Shown: positions 36,049 to 48,577 of the stretch, piece by piece
Numbering within the stretch: the stretch's first letter is position 1
Layout of the letters: each line of letters starts with the position of its first letter
NCBI GenBank assembly: GCA_027604505.1
Contig: JADIIX010000026.1
Coordinates: 1 to 64,000 of the forward strand
Source of the DNA: Gonapodya sp. JEL0774
Taxonomy: Eukaryota; Monoblepharomycota; Monoblepharidomycetes; Monoblepharidales; Gonapodyaceae
DNA length: 64,000 nucleotides
Direction: 5' to 3'
Translations under genes and position numbers: made by a program
The notes under the pieces: model-generated
What the model was told of the DNA's origin: nothing
Seen by the model: only the letters and a program-made list of their open reading frames with translations
Database searches by the model: none

Positions 36049-39000
36049 TTATAACGACAAAACTCCATGACGGAAGGCCAGACTTTTCAAGGTGCCATAG
36101 TATCTACGTCGAGAAGGGTGGCATGAGTGTGCTAGTCACCGCCATTCAATTTGGCTGCACTCACCGCTCCGCAGTTGCCCACCACCGCATCATTCGCTCA
36201 AGCGCGGTCAAGACAATGAGAAGATTGTGCTGTGACCTACTTCTTGCGAGTTTAGCGATTGTTGGGTCAACCCAAGGCATTGCGTTTGGAAGACAATTGA
36301 CAACGTGAATCATACTGGAATCAGACGAATAAAGGGGTCGTAAAGGGGCCTTCATCTAGGTGCGCGTAAACAAACCAACAGAGCTCACCCGCTTTCAAAC
36401 AGCAAAAATGCCACAAATATGTGCACATGGTCATAATTTGGGTCAACGTCAAGAACTTTCTGCGATATCTCAGAGATCTTTTCACGAAGAAACGTTTCAA
36501 ATTTAGCCATCACTCGAAAATCAGCGCATAGCTCAAAACGTACACTCTCAGCGGCTCTACTGCAGATTTGAAAGTTCTCCTCGGACAACCACATGAAGTT
36601 CTCAAAATTCATCTCCGGTCTATTCAAGAGGATGATCGTTCCGTTGTACAGGAGATGAAGGTACGCGGCTGTCAGAAAAACGAACACGTCCTGGTTCAAA
36701 TGCCCGCCATGGTACAGGGTTTTGCCTCCACGGGTCCCCATTTTAGGTGGTAATCCAATATCTCGATACTGCATTGGAAGTGTCGCGAACCATTCCGAAA
36801 GTTGAACACTGACATCAAAATACTCGTGCCCTTCAAAGCGACGGGTATTCCCATAAGCGGTCGTGAAGGTTTCTCGGTGGTGCCTTGCACTTACCTTCAA
36901 ATCGGTGTTTACCTCGTCTCCGGACGAGCTGAATAGTCTTGGAATAGATTTGCACTAGAGCAGAAGACTCTCGAAATCCCAGAGACATTACTGTCGGCAA
37001 AGTTCCTTCAGGGTAGAGGTTCTTGATGGAGTGCTCGAGATTAATGTCGCTCTCTGTGAATATGTTTTGCCCTGGCATCCTGTGATCCGAATAAAATCCC
37101 TGCGCACCACGCGAGCTTGGAGAGATCCTGCCATCCACCACCATCTGCCGAAGAACTTGTTCGGCTTTTGTTCCAGGCATTGGTCTACCAAATTCGTCCA
37201 TCGAGTTCCAAGTCTCATCATCAGGATAGTCCACCGATGTCTTCAAAATCAGACGTAGTCAACAATTCGAAAGAAAGAGATGAAAATTAGGAACAGGGCA
37301 TTCAAAAGACCCTGAACGACTGCTGCGAACCTCGTTGACATTGACGAATGTATCTCGAGATGCCATGGCAGAGAAGTTGGTATCGATCCACATTACGCAC
37401 CACCTTCGTGTCGCACAGGGTGCTTAGAATTTAATAACTGCTGCGAGTTATGCCTATGCTTACCATGTGCGAATTCGGTACTCTCTCTCTAGCAGTGTCA
37501 TGGATCGGGAAACTCGGATAGATGGTTGAATGTGCCACTTCATCTCCATAGCCATTTTGGCTGCAAGTCCCAAGCTTCTCAGTGCAATCAGACGAGGTAC
37601 GTTTGATGTCAATTTGAGACAGACAACTCACTACATCCACCCCGAGCTCGGTCGCCCAGTTCCTCCACAATACGTAGCCATAATCAGTATTGCCGATGCC
37701 GCCATTGAGCTGGGTCCGTCATCAAGGCATGCAGCAAGCAGGCGCCGTGCTCGCGCGAAGTAGAACTCTCCTTCTGGGTTGATGCATGACTGGCGGCTGT
37801 TGTCGGATCGGCGAAAGCAGCATCCCATCGCGTACATTGCTATAATCAGAGTGGGGAACGCGTGAGACAGGACCACGGCAATCCCCCGAAAACAACTTTA
37901 CCATTGAGGAGTAGCGGTGAGGCTTGTTTCAATTTCACATCTCGATCTTCCGAGAATCGGCGGTCATCAGTTTGGCCATCCATCGTATATAAACGCTCTA
38001 CTCACAAAACTGAGCGACAGGCAAGGAAGGTCCCCATGACTCTATATGCTCGAAGTAAAGCCGCAGCAACTCCAAATTCGGCTCTTCGTGCGGAAAAATC
38101 GTGAGCATTATTTGCTGCGCTCGGGGTTTAGCTTTCATCTCAAGTTGGGAGAGTTCCTCAGCAAGGTCATCAATATCCTCGTCTGTAATGCTTTGCGAGC
38201 CAGGAGTTGAACCGCCGGAAATTTCGGGGAGTGACAATCCAGGATTCTGCTGTAGTGCGAGCTCAAGTGCAGATAAATCTTCGTGTGGAAGTGTATAGTT
38301 ATGTGGTACCGGTTTCCGAACTTCGGATGTGGATGGCGGCAATCGTGGGTTGGGCAATAGAGTGCTCGAGCTACCAGCCTGCATTAATGATGCAGCCTCT
38401 TGTTGGAAGAGAACATCCAGATTGTGTAGGTCCGCTTGGTCGGTCGCGTCGGGAACAATTCCCACTCCCTGACTAAGAGAAAGTTCAGAATTGATTCCTC
38501 CAAGAGCAAAAGCAGACGTGATATCAACGGGGAGGACGTTAACAGTGGAGAATAGATGTCTGTTTAAATGCGAATCGTCACTCAAACCGGTGTTGGTGAG
38601 GCCGAAGGGGAATAGCGTATCGAGGTTTAGGTGGTGCGAGGGAGATGAGGGTGAGTGCGCCCTGGCAGCGGTAAATGTATTGTGTAAATCAGTTCCAAAA
38701 AGGGAGAGAGATTGCGGTTGATTTAATGTCGTGTGCTGTGCAGAATCCAGGGAACCTGCATTCCCGCTACCATTGGGGGGTGAATGCTTCGGAGAGCGCT
38801 TCCGGGACTTCGAAGTTTCGCCTGAGTAAGGAGCCACCCGCCGGATTTTCGGACGGCGACCATCTTCATCAGACGGTGGCTTCTCGCCCTCGCTACCCGA
38901 CGACCGCTCGAACTCCCATTGTGGCCTCCCAGTTCCACTTTCCCCAAGAACCTACGGGCCAAAAACATGCACTAATCAATGCAAGGATAAATACGCCTAC

Positions 39001-39380
39001 TTAGACAATCACAAAAAGTACCTGCTCATATAGCGATGGGGCAACTCCTGACAACTTCCGCTCAATATGGGCAAGTTTCTGTTCCAGTGCGAGAACGTAA
39101 TTCGAACGAGCCCTATTCGTGGACTCCCGATTGTAGATGCAATCTCTGTTGAGTCTTCGACAATATGCGCATGGTCTTTATGAAAGGTCAGAGGTGCATC
39201 TACTACCAGTCTCTTGAAAACTCTCAACTCACTGCTCGCCATCGCACTTTTTCTTTGAGGCGTGGCAACTATATTTGATCGTTAAAGGAGAAAAAGACGA
39301 TTTACGATTTGAGACGAAAAGGTGTGTGAGCTCCCCACATCGATCATAACATCCTGCTCCAGCAATCGGAGTCATAGACC
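36049..39380 (-). CDS. Zn2Cys6 fungal-specific transcription factor
   Basis: Binuclear zinc cluster regulator. The zinc domain is split by introns: an exon ending near 39240 supplies CHASKKKCDGEQ, and the next (39190-39022) continues PCAYCRRLNRDCIYN followed by a linker and coiled coil LALEQKLAHIERKL. The first cysteine lies in an unplaced 5' exon. A long Ser/Pro-rich middle region (38837-38000) precedes the fungal_trans domain: IFPHEEPNLELLRLYFEHI, AMYAMGCCFRRSDN, ARRLLAACLDDGPSSMAASAI, YLHLLYNGTIILLNRP, then exons 36314-36165 (MIHVVNCLPNAMPWV) and 36103-36049 ending VLSL. It lies about 100 bp from the 5' side of the adjacent MFS gene in the same orientation, so it could regulate the carriers. 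Confidence 0.8.
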
Positions 39381-40011
39381 CGTGACATCACGTTAATCCA
39401 CTCGAGGTGATCCCAATTTAATCACAGGACATAAGCAGTTGGATGATTTGACTCAGAGCTTACTTATCGCATGCGAGGCTCACTCGCTGTCCCTTCCCTG
39501 GTCGCTTGTTCTGGAGCCCGAATGACTTGCGAATTTGGTTTATGGTTGTTGTATCAGACGGAGCAGCGGGAGGTGGCATTTCCTACTTCGAGGCGCCTTG
39601 TGACAGGAAGATTCGCAAAGAGGGTTCTCTATGTACGAGGCCGGAAGGAAGGCACTTGTGAAATTAGGTTTGAGCCGTGAGGTAGCCCAACTTTGAAGAC
39701 CGTCAAGCAACGCCCAACATATTCAACAGTTTCATATGTGCATGGTAGTCCCATCACATACATTCTTTCGGAAACCTCGTGACAATTGGTGTGTGCTTGG
39801 TGAAGAGGGATTGAAGTTTTCTAAATCAATGTGCATTTGCCATCAGAAATGAGGGAGTGCACTTATAAATCATTCTATGCGTATACTTTGCGTGGTTGAG
39901 TAACGTGAAGGAAGTGGTATGTTGGAGCTGCCGTGGTAGCAAATCCACCGGATCGAGGCACACACCCCGTGCAGATTCGTGTCTTCTCAAAACACCAATA
40001 CATTGTCTACC
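39381..40011. other. Intergenic between the Zn2Cys6 factor and NST1
   Basis: Contains the undetermined 5' end of the transcription factor gene and the 3' flank of NST1. No additional coding exon recognised. Confidence 0.35.
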
Positions 40012-43000
40012 TCACCACCTCTTGGTATTGTCCACTCCCGCAGCACCAAAAACGCTCGCCCACGGCCCTGCATCGGCCGCCGCCGGGGTACCCCAAATGT
40101 TACCAGAGGCAATTGCCCCTCCAATACCAGGACTACTCGTCAAGCTACCACCGAGGAATGGACTGAGGCTTAATCCTGCCCCAACTCCAGTGAGCTCGGC
40201 TACTCCAGAGAGCATGACTCCCGAGGTTCCCATTGATGAAGGAGAAGATACGGATGAGGGTTGCACATTTGTGGAAGGAAGAGTGCCAACTTGGGAGACA
40301 TGATGTCCTGAGGTTGATGCACCCATCTTCGACCAGAGGCTATCAAACAAGTTGGCAGAGCCAACCATCCCGGGGGTTCCATTGGCTCCTAGGGAACCCA
40401 CGGTGGCCTGCTGCCGTTTGTGTCCTGGTACCTCTAATATCTCTCCGCCTAACGCTTTGCTTCCGAAAACCTCCTCATTCGATCCCATCGTATCGTCGCT
40501 CCGAATGTCCCCGGCTACTGATCCAAGTCCATCCAAGGATGAAGGTGCTCTGTTGCCCTCATTTGAAACCCCAGTTACCGAATCTCCCGCCCCTTGTCGT
40601 CCCGACCCAATTGCCCCCACCGGTCTCGCTATCGGTCCCGCATTGACCTTCCCCGACGGTACCGCTAGATTTGGCGAGGCACCACGCGCAGGGACCGGGG
40701 AGTTGGCACCCCTATTTTGCGAACCTGGAGGCACCGGAGACATACTTCCAATGATCCCTGGTGCACCCGCTGTGCCAACCGGTACCTGCAGAGGAGGGGC
40801 TTGTGCTGTTGGTGTCGACGACAATGAGATCGGGGAATTCGGGTAGTGCGCCGATGGCTGTACATGAGGAAGGTTCTGAGGGAGGCTGGCGCCGATTGGA
40901 ATGCCGGGCCGCGCCATCATTGCACGAGGGTGACCGGGGACATAGAATCCCTGAGAGCCGTTGGGTATTCCGCTAGGTCTCCCGGGTTGTCCGCGAAACG
41001 CAGGATTCACGCCAGTTTGCATTGCCATTTGCTGAAGGGGCGCCATTCCTTGTTGTTGAGGTATCGGAGGACGTCCTGGTGCCAAAGGGGGCCGCATCAG
41101 GGGCGGACGGGAAACGGGCATGGGCACCATAGGAGGCGGTCGCATCATCGGCCCAGCTGATACGTGGACGCTTCTGCCGACCGGCCTACCAGGTGCGCGT
41201 CCACCAATCATGACGGGTGGCCTCTGGGGAACCATGGAGCCCGATCGACCTGGCACACCTGTTCGGACTGCCGCAGCTTGAGTACCCGTAACTGGCATAG
41301 AAACCCCACCCGGAAAGCCCACTGGTACCGACAGCGGCCCAGGGACAGTTTGCCGGAGCAATTCAGCTTGTTCTTCCGCCTCAGCTCTTTCCCGCTCTTG
41401 CTCCTTCTCCCTTTCCAGCCGTTCTCGCTCCATCCTTTCTCGGTCTGCCCTTTCCTTTTCCGCCGCCTCCTTCTCCGCAAGAGCCTTCCGGGCTTGCTCC
41501 TCCTTGCGTTTCTTCTCCTCTTCGTCTCTTCTTGCCTTCTCCTCCTGCTCCTTCCGCAGCTTTTCCTCCCTATCTTTTCTCTCCTTTTCCTCCTTCTCCT
41601 TTCGCGCCCGCTCTCTCGCTTCCTGCTGTTTTCGAAGCTCTTCCTTGCGTTGCCGCTCCTGCTCCCGTTTCTTCGCTTCCGCTTCCTCTCTACGCCGACG
41701 TTCTTCTTCTTGCTGTTTTCGCAGCTCTTCCTTCTTGATCCTTTCGGCCTCCCTGCGAGCTTCTTCTTCCTTCCGAATTCTCTCCTCCTCGTCACGTTTC
41801 TTCGATTCCTGAAAGATGGAAATTGTTGCAATAAGGTTGATTAATGATAGAGAAGTCAACGTAATCAATCCATGGGGATTCCAGAAGAAAACAAGAGAAT
41901 GTGAAACCTCCAGCAAATCATTGCAACCTCTCGATACGCACCGCTTCCCTCCTTTCTTCCTCTCTTCTTTGCTTCTCTGCCTTCTTTTGAAGCCGTTTCT
42001 TCTCGTTCTTCTTGGCCTTATTCGCCTCCCGCTCGGCTAGGTTCCTCTGTTCTTCTTCCAGTTCCTGGAACAGGCGTTGCTGCCGCTCGAACGCAACCTG
42101 ACGGAATTAAATGTCCTTACATCGACCCATGCATCAAGAGGCGAGAGCGATACTCACCTTTTCGCGATACGCTGCGAGAACTCGCTGCTCGAACATCTTT
42201 GCGGCAAAGATCTGGAACATTCGCCGTCCTTCTTCCATTCTCTGCTCTTCAGTCAATGGATCCTTCGTAGGTCAGAGTCGGTGCGGCAAATGACGATGGT
42301 GGGGAAACGATGGTGGTGGGTCATAAAAGGGATCAACAAATGCGATTCGACATCCAGTGATTGCATAAGATCTCACTTCCTCATCCTCATATTCCTCATC
42401 ATCCTCATCATACTCTTCCTCCTCCTCGTCCTCCCAGTTCCCATTTTCATCCTCGCCCTCCGTCCCAAGACCACCGCCCCCACCTCCACCGCCTCCCTGT
42501 GAGCCTCCGACCCCTGCGTCCATCTGGCGGATTTTTCGTTCAGCGAGTGTCTCCATGAGCTCAAGAAACTTGCGACCGTCATTCTTGAGGAAGTCGTCAG
42601 CGACGGTGAGAAGGCCACCTTACGGAGGGGTCAGACGGATGAGTGGTTAAGGCCAGACAGAATTTGTGAGCTTCATCATGCAAGCGACTCGCGTCCCCAA
42701 TAAGCCATCTTCATCTCAGTTTCTGAATGACTTGGGTGTCCGCCCGTATTCCAAATCACAAACGGCCTGGCTCATCTCACCTTTTACCGTCAAACTCCGT
42801 CCAAAATCGACCGCCACCTCCCCACTCGTGCCGGCTCTCCCCATACTTGAACTGCCCCTGCTTCCCTGTCTGCTTCCATGCCTGCTTCCTCCATAGCTGC
42901 TTCCCTCCCCAATATCCTCTCCTTCATCTGCGTCATCATCCACATCCTCGTCCGAAACATCCTCCTCGTACCCCTGGTGTCGATGGTCGTGTCCGCCACC

Positions 43001-44486
43001 ATGACTATGATGTTGATGAGTGTGATGACCTCGTCGCCCACGACCAGATACTGCAGACGATGAGGCAAGCTGAGCAGCATCAGCCGCAGACGTGAAAGGT
43101 AGGACTGAAGATGCGGGAATGGCTCCAGAGCGAGCTTGGTGCGCGAAGTGTTCAAGCTCCTCGTAGTAGGCGTCATAGAGCTGTTCCAACTCTTCTTCGA
43201 TGACCGTCCTTCGAGATATGACCAAGTAGCGAATTTATTCAGTGTCAGGGGTTGAGAGGGCACACAGAAGAGTTAATGCGATAGCAAAACATCGAATCGC
43301 CAAAAATGAAACACCCAGGCACAAACAGAAAAAGTGGGATTGAAAAGCCTAAGAACGGAACCAACTCTTGCTTTCCTCACTCAAATTTCCACGATACATC
43401 AAGCGAACACCATGTGCTTGGCAGCCAGTGGTATTCTCCCAATCCAAAATCACGCCAAAGAAAGATGATACAGAAGTGATCACATTGGATTCCAAGATGG
43501 CGCAGAGACTTCTCTGTGTTTCCCAACCCACGTGTAGCAAAATTCTCCAGGCTCTTGACATCTTCCTATTTCCTTTGTTAATTTTCAACATAGTAGCATA
43601 TCATCAGATCTCACCTCTTTCTGCCACAAACAGCGCATTGACACGTATGCCTCTGCTGTTCTTTCATTTTGCGGAGTACAGCCTCTTTTTCCAGCCGAAC
43701 GAGCCTTCTTCTCTCTTCCTCAGTAAGTCCAAGCCAAAATTCTCTAATTCGAGACTTTTCTTCGGCATCCGACCGAAACCAGACGTCGGACGAACTTGGG
43801 TGGCTGTGGTTGACGGTGGCGTGCTTCTTGTGAGTAGAAGAAGATCGAACGGCGGAGTGATGCGTGGGAGGGGCGAGTGTCGTGCCCCCGACGGGCACAC
43901 TATGTCCACCACCTAAAACAGGTGATAAGTGGTCTTGAGCATGTGGTCCGTTCTTGCGGTCTGCCCCAGGAGCTCCCGAATGCCCGGATCTGCTTGGCAC
44001 TTTTCCTGAGGAATTAGGCTCGTGTTCGTCTGCGTCGCCATCATCGTCATCGTCAGATGGGTCGGCGGAGACAACACTAACGGCAGGATGAACACCTCCG
44101 AGACGTGAATAGTTCCCGCTTGTAAGCACACGAGGCGAGGGTGTCGCAGGGTCTGCAAGGTGGGCCTGTCGCGGCCCCTGGTCCTCCAAATCGTCTGCTA
44201 GGTCTGAGAGGTCATCATCGTCGTCGGGACTGTTGGCAGATTGGCCTGGGAGAGGTTGTGGATTGGGGGCAAGTTGAGCTCCTGACTTTTTCCGAGGTTT
44301 TTTCTTCTTCTTGGCGGCTGAAGAGGAGGGTTGTGCGTGCTGCATGTGAACGGAGACGGGTTGGTGTGGCGGGAAGGAAGTCGCTGGGGACAAAGAGGGT
44401 TGGTGAGCGTTGATTGCCGGACTTTGAAGCCGCTGTGCCACAATGTTAATGTCCGATTGGGATTGCAAATGGCTTGCACCCATCAT
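40012..44486 (-). CDS. NST1: Stress response protein Nst1
   Basis: Fungal Nst1, a large coiled-coil protein linked to salt tolerance and to mRNA-decay/splicing factors. Six exons: 44486-43615, 43208-42781, 42618-42377, 42262-42158, 42097-41942, 41808-40012; 1199 residues, normal for the family. The N-terminus has poly-Lys and acidic tracts. The conserved core reads [38 protein letters not shown], then [40 protein letters not shown] and [21 protein letters not shown] long Glu/Arg/Lys coiled coil follows (about residues 605-770), then a Pro/Gly/Ala-rich disordered tail ending in TKRW. The frame is open upstream of the chosen ATG to ~44660, so an extra 5' exon is possible. Confidence 0.9.
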
Positions 44487-45395
44487 CTGCGCGTATGGTT
44501 GAGATGGGATGTCAAGAGCATAAAATTGTAAGTCGTTTCGACAACCGTTTGAGACAGAGTGAAGCAGAGCCACCGAAAACAGGCCAGAGTACAGATTTGA
44601 AAACGCAAAAAGGGAAAACGGGGAGTCCAAGGGGGTGGAGGAAAGTACCCAGGTGAACACAGCGTCCTTCTCCCAAAGGAGAGAATATCCCTCTTTTGCA
44701 GCCCAAACTCACCTGTATGCAGGCCACCGTCTGCTTCCCGTTATTAATCCTGAAAGCACTACACCAAAGCGCACTCTCTCCCAGGGTTTGCAACCAGAAA
44801 CGGTGGACAACTTGCCGGTTGGGAATACACCGGTAGCCGTACAAACACCTGAATCTCCGGTCTTCCGCGTTATCTCCAATGCTCTTTTCGTTTCTTGTGT
44901 TCTCCTTTTGTTGGGTCCCCTCGTCCTCCCGAGCTCACCTCTCCAATATGATGGTAAGGTCCACTGCCGTGGTCCGCATGCATGGTTCACGAACCGAGCC
45001 AAGTCACGTGATCATACTTCCCCCACCTCCCCACTCGTTCAGTCCGCTTTTCGATTTTACAGGCTCACGGCCTGATGATTTTCTGCGAATTAGTTGGAAT
45101 GAAAAATTGCATATATATGCGAAAAAATGCACACATGACAGGCAGTATCAATCCTCCAACTCCGACAGAATTTGCACCGTTCGGTCCTCCCTACAGATCA
45201 CGAAGTTGTGCACCGAATGAATTCGAGTAGGTAGAACGGAATAAATGTAACTCCAATCCAAGGCCGCACGAGAGTCGTTTTAAAGCAGTTGATCTTGTGA
45301 GTCTCTGTCTCACTTATCGAAATACAGTAAGCTCCCCTCTCCACGCCAAAACACACCAACCAATCTCGCACTCCCTCCCTCAATACCACCGCTCC

Positions 45396-45956
45396 TCATA
45401 TTAGCCACGCATTTTTTGGAATCATTTCCCACCCTTGTCTGTCCAACTCATCCCTCCGGCCGCTGCGAATCATCATCGTCACCTTCCAGAATCGCCAACA
45501 GCTCATGGCAATCGCCAGAACTGACATGAAAGTGGCAATCCCAATAAGAACTGAGAATGTAGTAGGATCGCGGTCAGAGATGGTTTGGGGAGTGGATGTA
45601 AGCACGGAAGCGAACGAAGAAGAGCTGGAGAGTGCCAATGGTGGGGTCCATTTTGTGGATGTACAACCGATCAAACTGATGGTTGGAGTTCTGTCAGATG
45701 ACGCTTGCGCTCCAGAAGCGACGTTCACTCCCATGTTATCCCCCGGCACTATTGTCTTCGGCGGGTTGACCGATGTGAGTGTTCCACCCAGAGACCTTGC
45801 CAGAGTTTTTCCGGTTGTATGTTCTGCGTCGTCTTCAAACGCAATATTTGTAGGTGCAGATGCGCAGGAGCTACGCGTCTGCAGAGACGAAGACCGTTTT
45901 GCCTCGGGATTAGCCCCATCATTAGAGCCGTCTCGAGTAGGTTCACCAATTTCCAT
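45396..45956 (-). CDS. Putative single-pass membrane protein
   Basis: Intronless open frame of 186 residues with ATG start and TGA stop. The N-terminal two thirds are Ser/Thr/Ala-rich and polar, suitable as an ectodomain; one hydrophobic helix, SVLIGIATFMSVLAIAMSCW, follows; then a basic stop-transfer (RFWKVTMMIRSGRR) and a short tail. No signal peptide is visible. An overlapping plus-strand frame (45505-46089) is equally long but lacks such organisation. I do not recognise the family; it could be a stress-sensor-like or spurious frame. Confidence 0.45.
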   Translation of the reverse strand: MEIGEPTRDGSNDGANPEAKRSSSLQTRSSCASAPTNIAFEDDAEHTTGKTLARSLGGTLTSVNPPKTIVPGDNMGVNVASGAQASSDRTPTISLIGCTSTKWTPPLALSSSSSFASVLTSTPQTISDRDPTTFSVLIGIATFMSVLAIAMSCWRFWKVTMMIRSGRRDELDRQGWEMIPKNAWLI

Positions 45957-46271
45957 TGCTTTGAGGGATGCTTTGAGACGGTGCCAAGTTTTATGTGTGA
46001 ATCGCGTTAATCAGTTACTTATTACTGACGTCATCACATACAAAGCTCGGTCATCGCCCGAGCTCATATTTACATTGTATGATGTATGAGCTGATCCGGA
46101 AGAGGTTTGCTCATGAATCACACAATCGGCAGTATTGAGATGAACTTCGAATTACCAGGCCGGACTCATTCTTAAAAGTATACTTGTCGTAGTCAACCCA
46201 CTGCTCTAATAATCATGAATGGGTGTTACACAGCAACACTCCCACTTTTGTCATGCCTGGGCTGGTGTGAT

Positions 46272-48375
46272 TCACGCTCTTCCAATCCTTTCAGACGTAC
46301 GCAATTGGGACTCCTTCGCACTTGCGGGAGCCACAACACCAGCCGAGTTAGCCTGCAAGAATCGCCCTATCCGGGGTAGCCGATCCATCGAGGCAAGCTC
46401 TTGTGCGAGGAGACGCTCGTAAGAGTCGCGAGCGAGCTACCAAAACGCGGGTTAAACCTTCCAGACATCACTACTATTCTTCTGGCCATTCGCTCACCCT
46501 TTCCTCCTCCGCCTCCCTTGCTGCCCTCTCCCTCTCTTCACCTTTCCTTTCTTCCTTTCGCCTCATCTGCTCACCCAGATCGTCACGCTGTCTTCGTGCC
46601 GCGTCTTCTCTTTCACGCCTCACAGCCTCGTCGGAAGCCCGAATAGCAGCAATTTGTGCTGCCAACGTGGCTTGCTCCAGGCGTGATTGTTCTTGAGCCG
46701 CAATATTACGAGCGACTACCAACACAATGTTAGATCGGGTGAGACTCAGACAAGGCACACAAACGTCTTGGAACACTGTTGCTGAAAGAAAATACACTCA
46801 CTAGCGTCTCGCAGCTGCTCTTCCCTCCCTTTTAACACCTCCGCCATAAGTTTCTCCCTCGCCCTTTGCTCTTTCGCCCACCCTTCCTCTCTGACCCTCC
46901 AGGCCCTCTCCGCTTCCTCCGCGTACATCCTACCGATCCTTTTCTCTTCTTCCATTTCCTCACTACGTCTTGTTGCCAGAAAGTCCATGTACGCTTGCGT
47001 CTCTCTCACCCTTGCCGCCCTCTCCCGCGTTAGACGGTCCCGTTGGGCCGCTTCGGCTTTGACGTATTGTTGGAGGACAGACAGGTCAAGTTCCCGAGTA
47101 CGACGGAGTGCATCTGCTCGTCGGGCGCGTAGCTCCGCGTTGAAGGCATCAAGTGATTCCCGGGTGCTACGTTGGCTGGCTTGCTTCAGTAGGCTTGCGC
47201 GACGCTCCTCAACATTTCGGAGCTCCAACTGTTGACGCTGTAAAATACGTGTACGCTAGCTGGAATGAACCAGATAACCAGAGAAGAGCAACTCACCATG
47301 AGCTCTGCTTCATCCTTCTTAAGATTGTCTTCCTCCTTCTGCTTTAGTGCGAGTTCCTCCATTTGTGCGTCCAACATCCTCACCATCTCTTCGTTTCGAG
47401 ACTTCGCTCTATTTCTATCTTCTTCCTCTCTCGCAACTTTCTTTAGTCTCTCATGCTCCCATAGTGCTGCGTAGCGCGCATTCGACTCTGCCAGGCGTGC
47501 CGCAGCCTCGTGCTTCTCATGCAGCTGTGCGGCGCGAGCAAGGGACACTTGCTGGCAAAGAAGCTGAGATTCAGCAATGCGGAGCTCAGGAGCCTCGTTC
47601 CTGTGGCACCAGGTCAATCCTAACTAATTGCCGGTTTTGATCTGTAACTTCAGTCCGCCACTCACCGAAACCTCTGAAGAAGCTTTTCCTCTACAACTTT
47701 ACGTCGCTCGTCTTCTCTCTTCTCCTTCAGCTCGGAAGCCCGTTCTCGTAACTTTGCAACTTTTTGCTCTTGCGTCTCCTCCTGCTCAGTGAGTGCCGAT
47801 CGCCACTGGTTGATATCAGAAGCCAGAAGAGCTCGGAGCCTACTCGAGTCGGATGAGCAATACATGCGCGGGCGCATGTGCCATAGAGTCGCATAAGGTG
47901 GATCCCACAGCAGCTAAACGTCGAGCAGGACTTACTTTTCCCTTCTCTGCTCAACCTCTTCGTCGACTCCCGCTTTCAGTTCACCGAAGCGCTTCCGCAA
48001 ACGATTACGCTTGATGTTTTCAGTCGTTTTCTGTTCGAATTGTGCCTAAGTGACAGCCAGGGCAGATTCTTTAGAAACGCTCGGCCACTATTGCAAAGAT
48101 TCCACAAATGCGGGTGTCCGCATGTCTGAATAATATCTCCAGTTCTTCATTATGTTGATTATGTGGGCAAATCATTCGTTATCCGATTGCTGTCGTCGTT
48201 CGCGACTGTTACTCGGGACCTCACGGCCACTCACAACCTGCTCCGCCTTCGCATAATACTGGGTTCTTTCAAGAAGAAGAGCTCGTTGTTGATCATCTCT
48301 TTGTCTGGCCCGTATGAGGTAATCGGGCGAGTAAGTTGAGTGATGGATAGTACCGCCGAAGTGCAATGCGTTCAT
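46272..48375 (-). CDS. CFAP53: Cilia and flagella associated protein 53 (CCDC11)
   Basis: Microtubule inner protein of axonemal doublets, needed for motile cilia. Several exons form one long TPH-domain coiled coil. Exon 1 (48375-48235) carries SPDYLIRARQRDDQQRALLL; the next, just above 47930, FEQKTTENIKRNRLRKRFGE; then LRALLASDINQWRSALTEQE and ASELKEKREDERRKVVEEKL, AALWEHERLKKVAREEEDR, AYMDFLATRRSEEMEEEKRI and EEGWAKEQRAREKLMAEVL, and a final exon with SYERLLAQELASMDRLPRIG. The order and spacing match CFAP53. The reading frame is open upstream to 48558, so a longer N-terminus is possible. It follows TBCD on the same strand by about 200 bp. This gene is the main sign of a flagellated life stage. 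Confidence 0.8.
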
Positions 48376-48577
48376 CTCTGAGGAATCACCGCCCAGACAG
48401 ATAGCTGAAGACGTTCTTGGGCTTGTAGTGGCAGTCCCAAAACGATGAGCAGAAGAACGACAACGACACGGGGTTTGCGAAGGCGCGAACTGTCTCAGTC
48501 TGAACCCATACCCAGCGCTATGTTGTTCCCCTGGAGCCACATAAATTAGACAAATCACAACCTATTTGCAATCTCAT

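Noticed and set aside
41208-41844. Leu/Phe-rich plus-strand and Arg/Lys-rich alternative minus-strand frames resembling membrane or SR proteins
   Set aside because: They are shadows of the Nst1 coiled coil, whose codons are dominated by GAG, AAG and CGN.
45505-46089. 194-codon plus-strand open frame
   Set aside because: It overlaps the minus-strand frame that has a clear TM helix and stop-transfer signal. No domain-like pattern is visible, although neither frame is proven.
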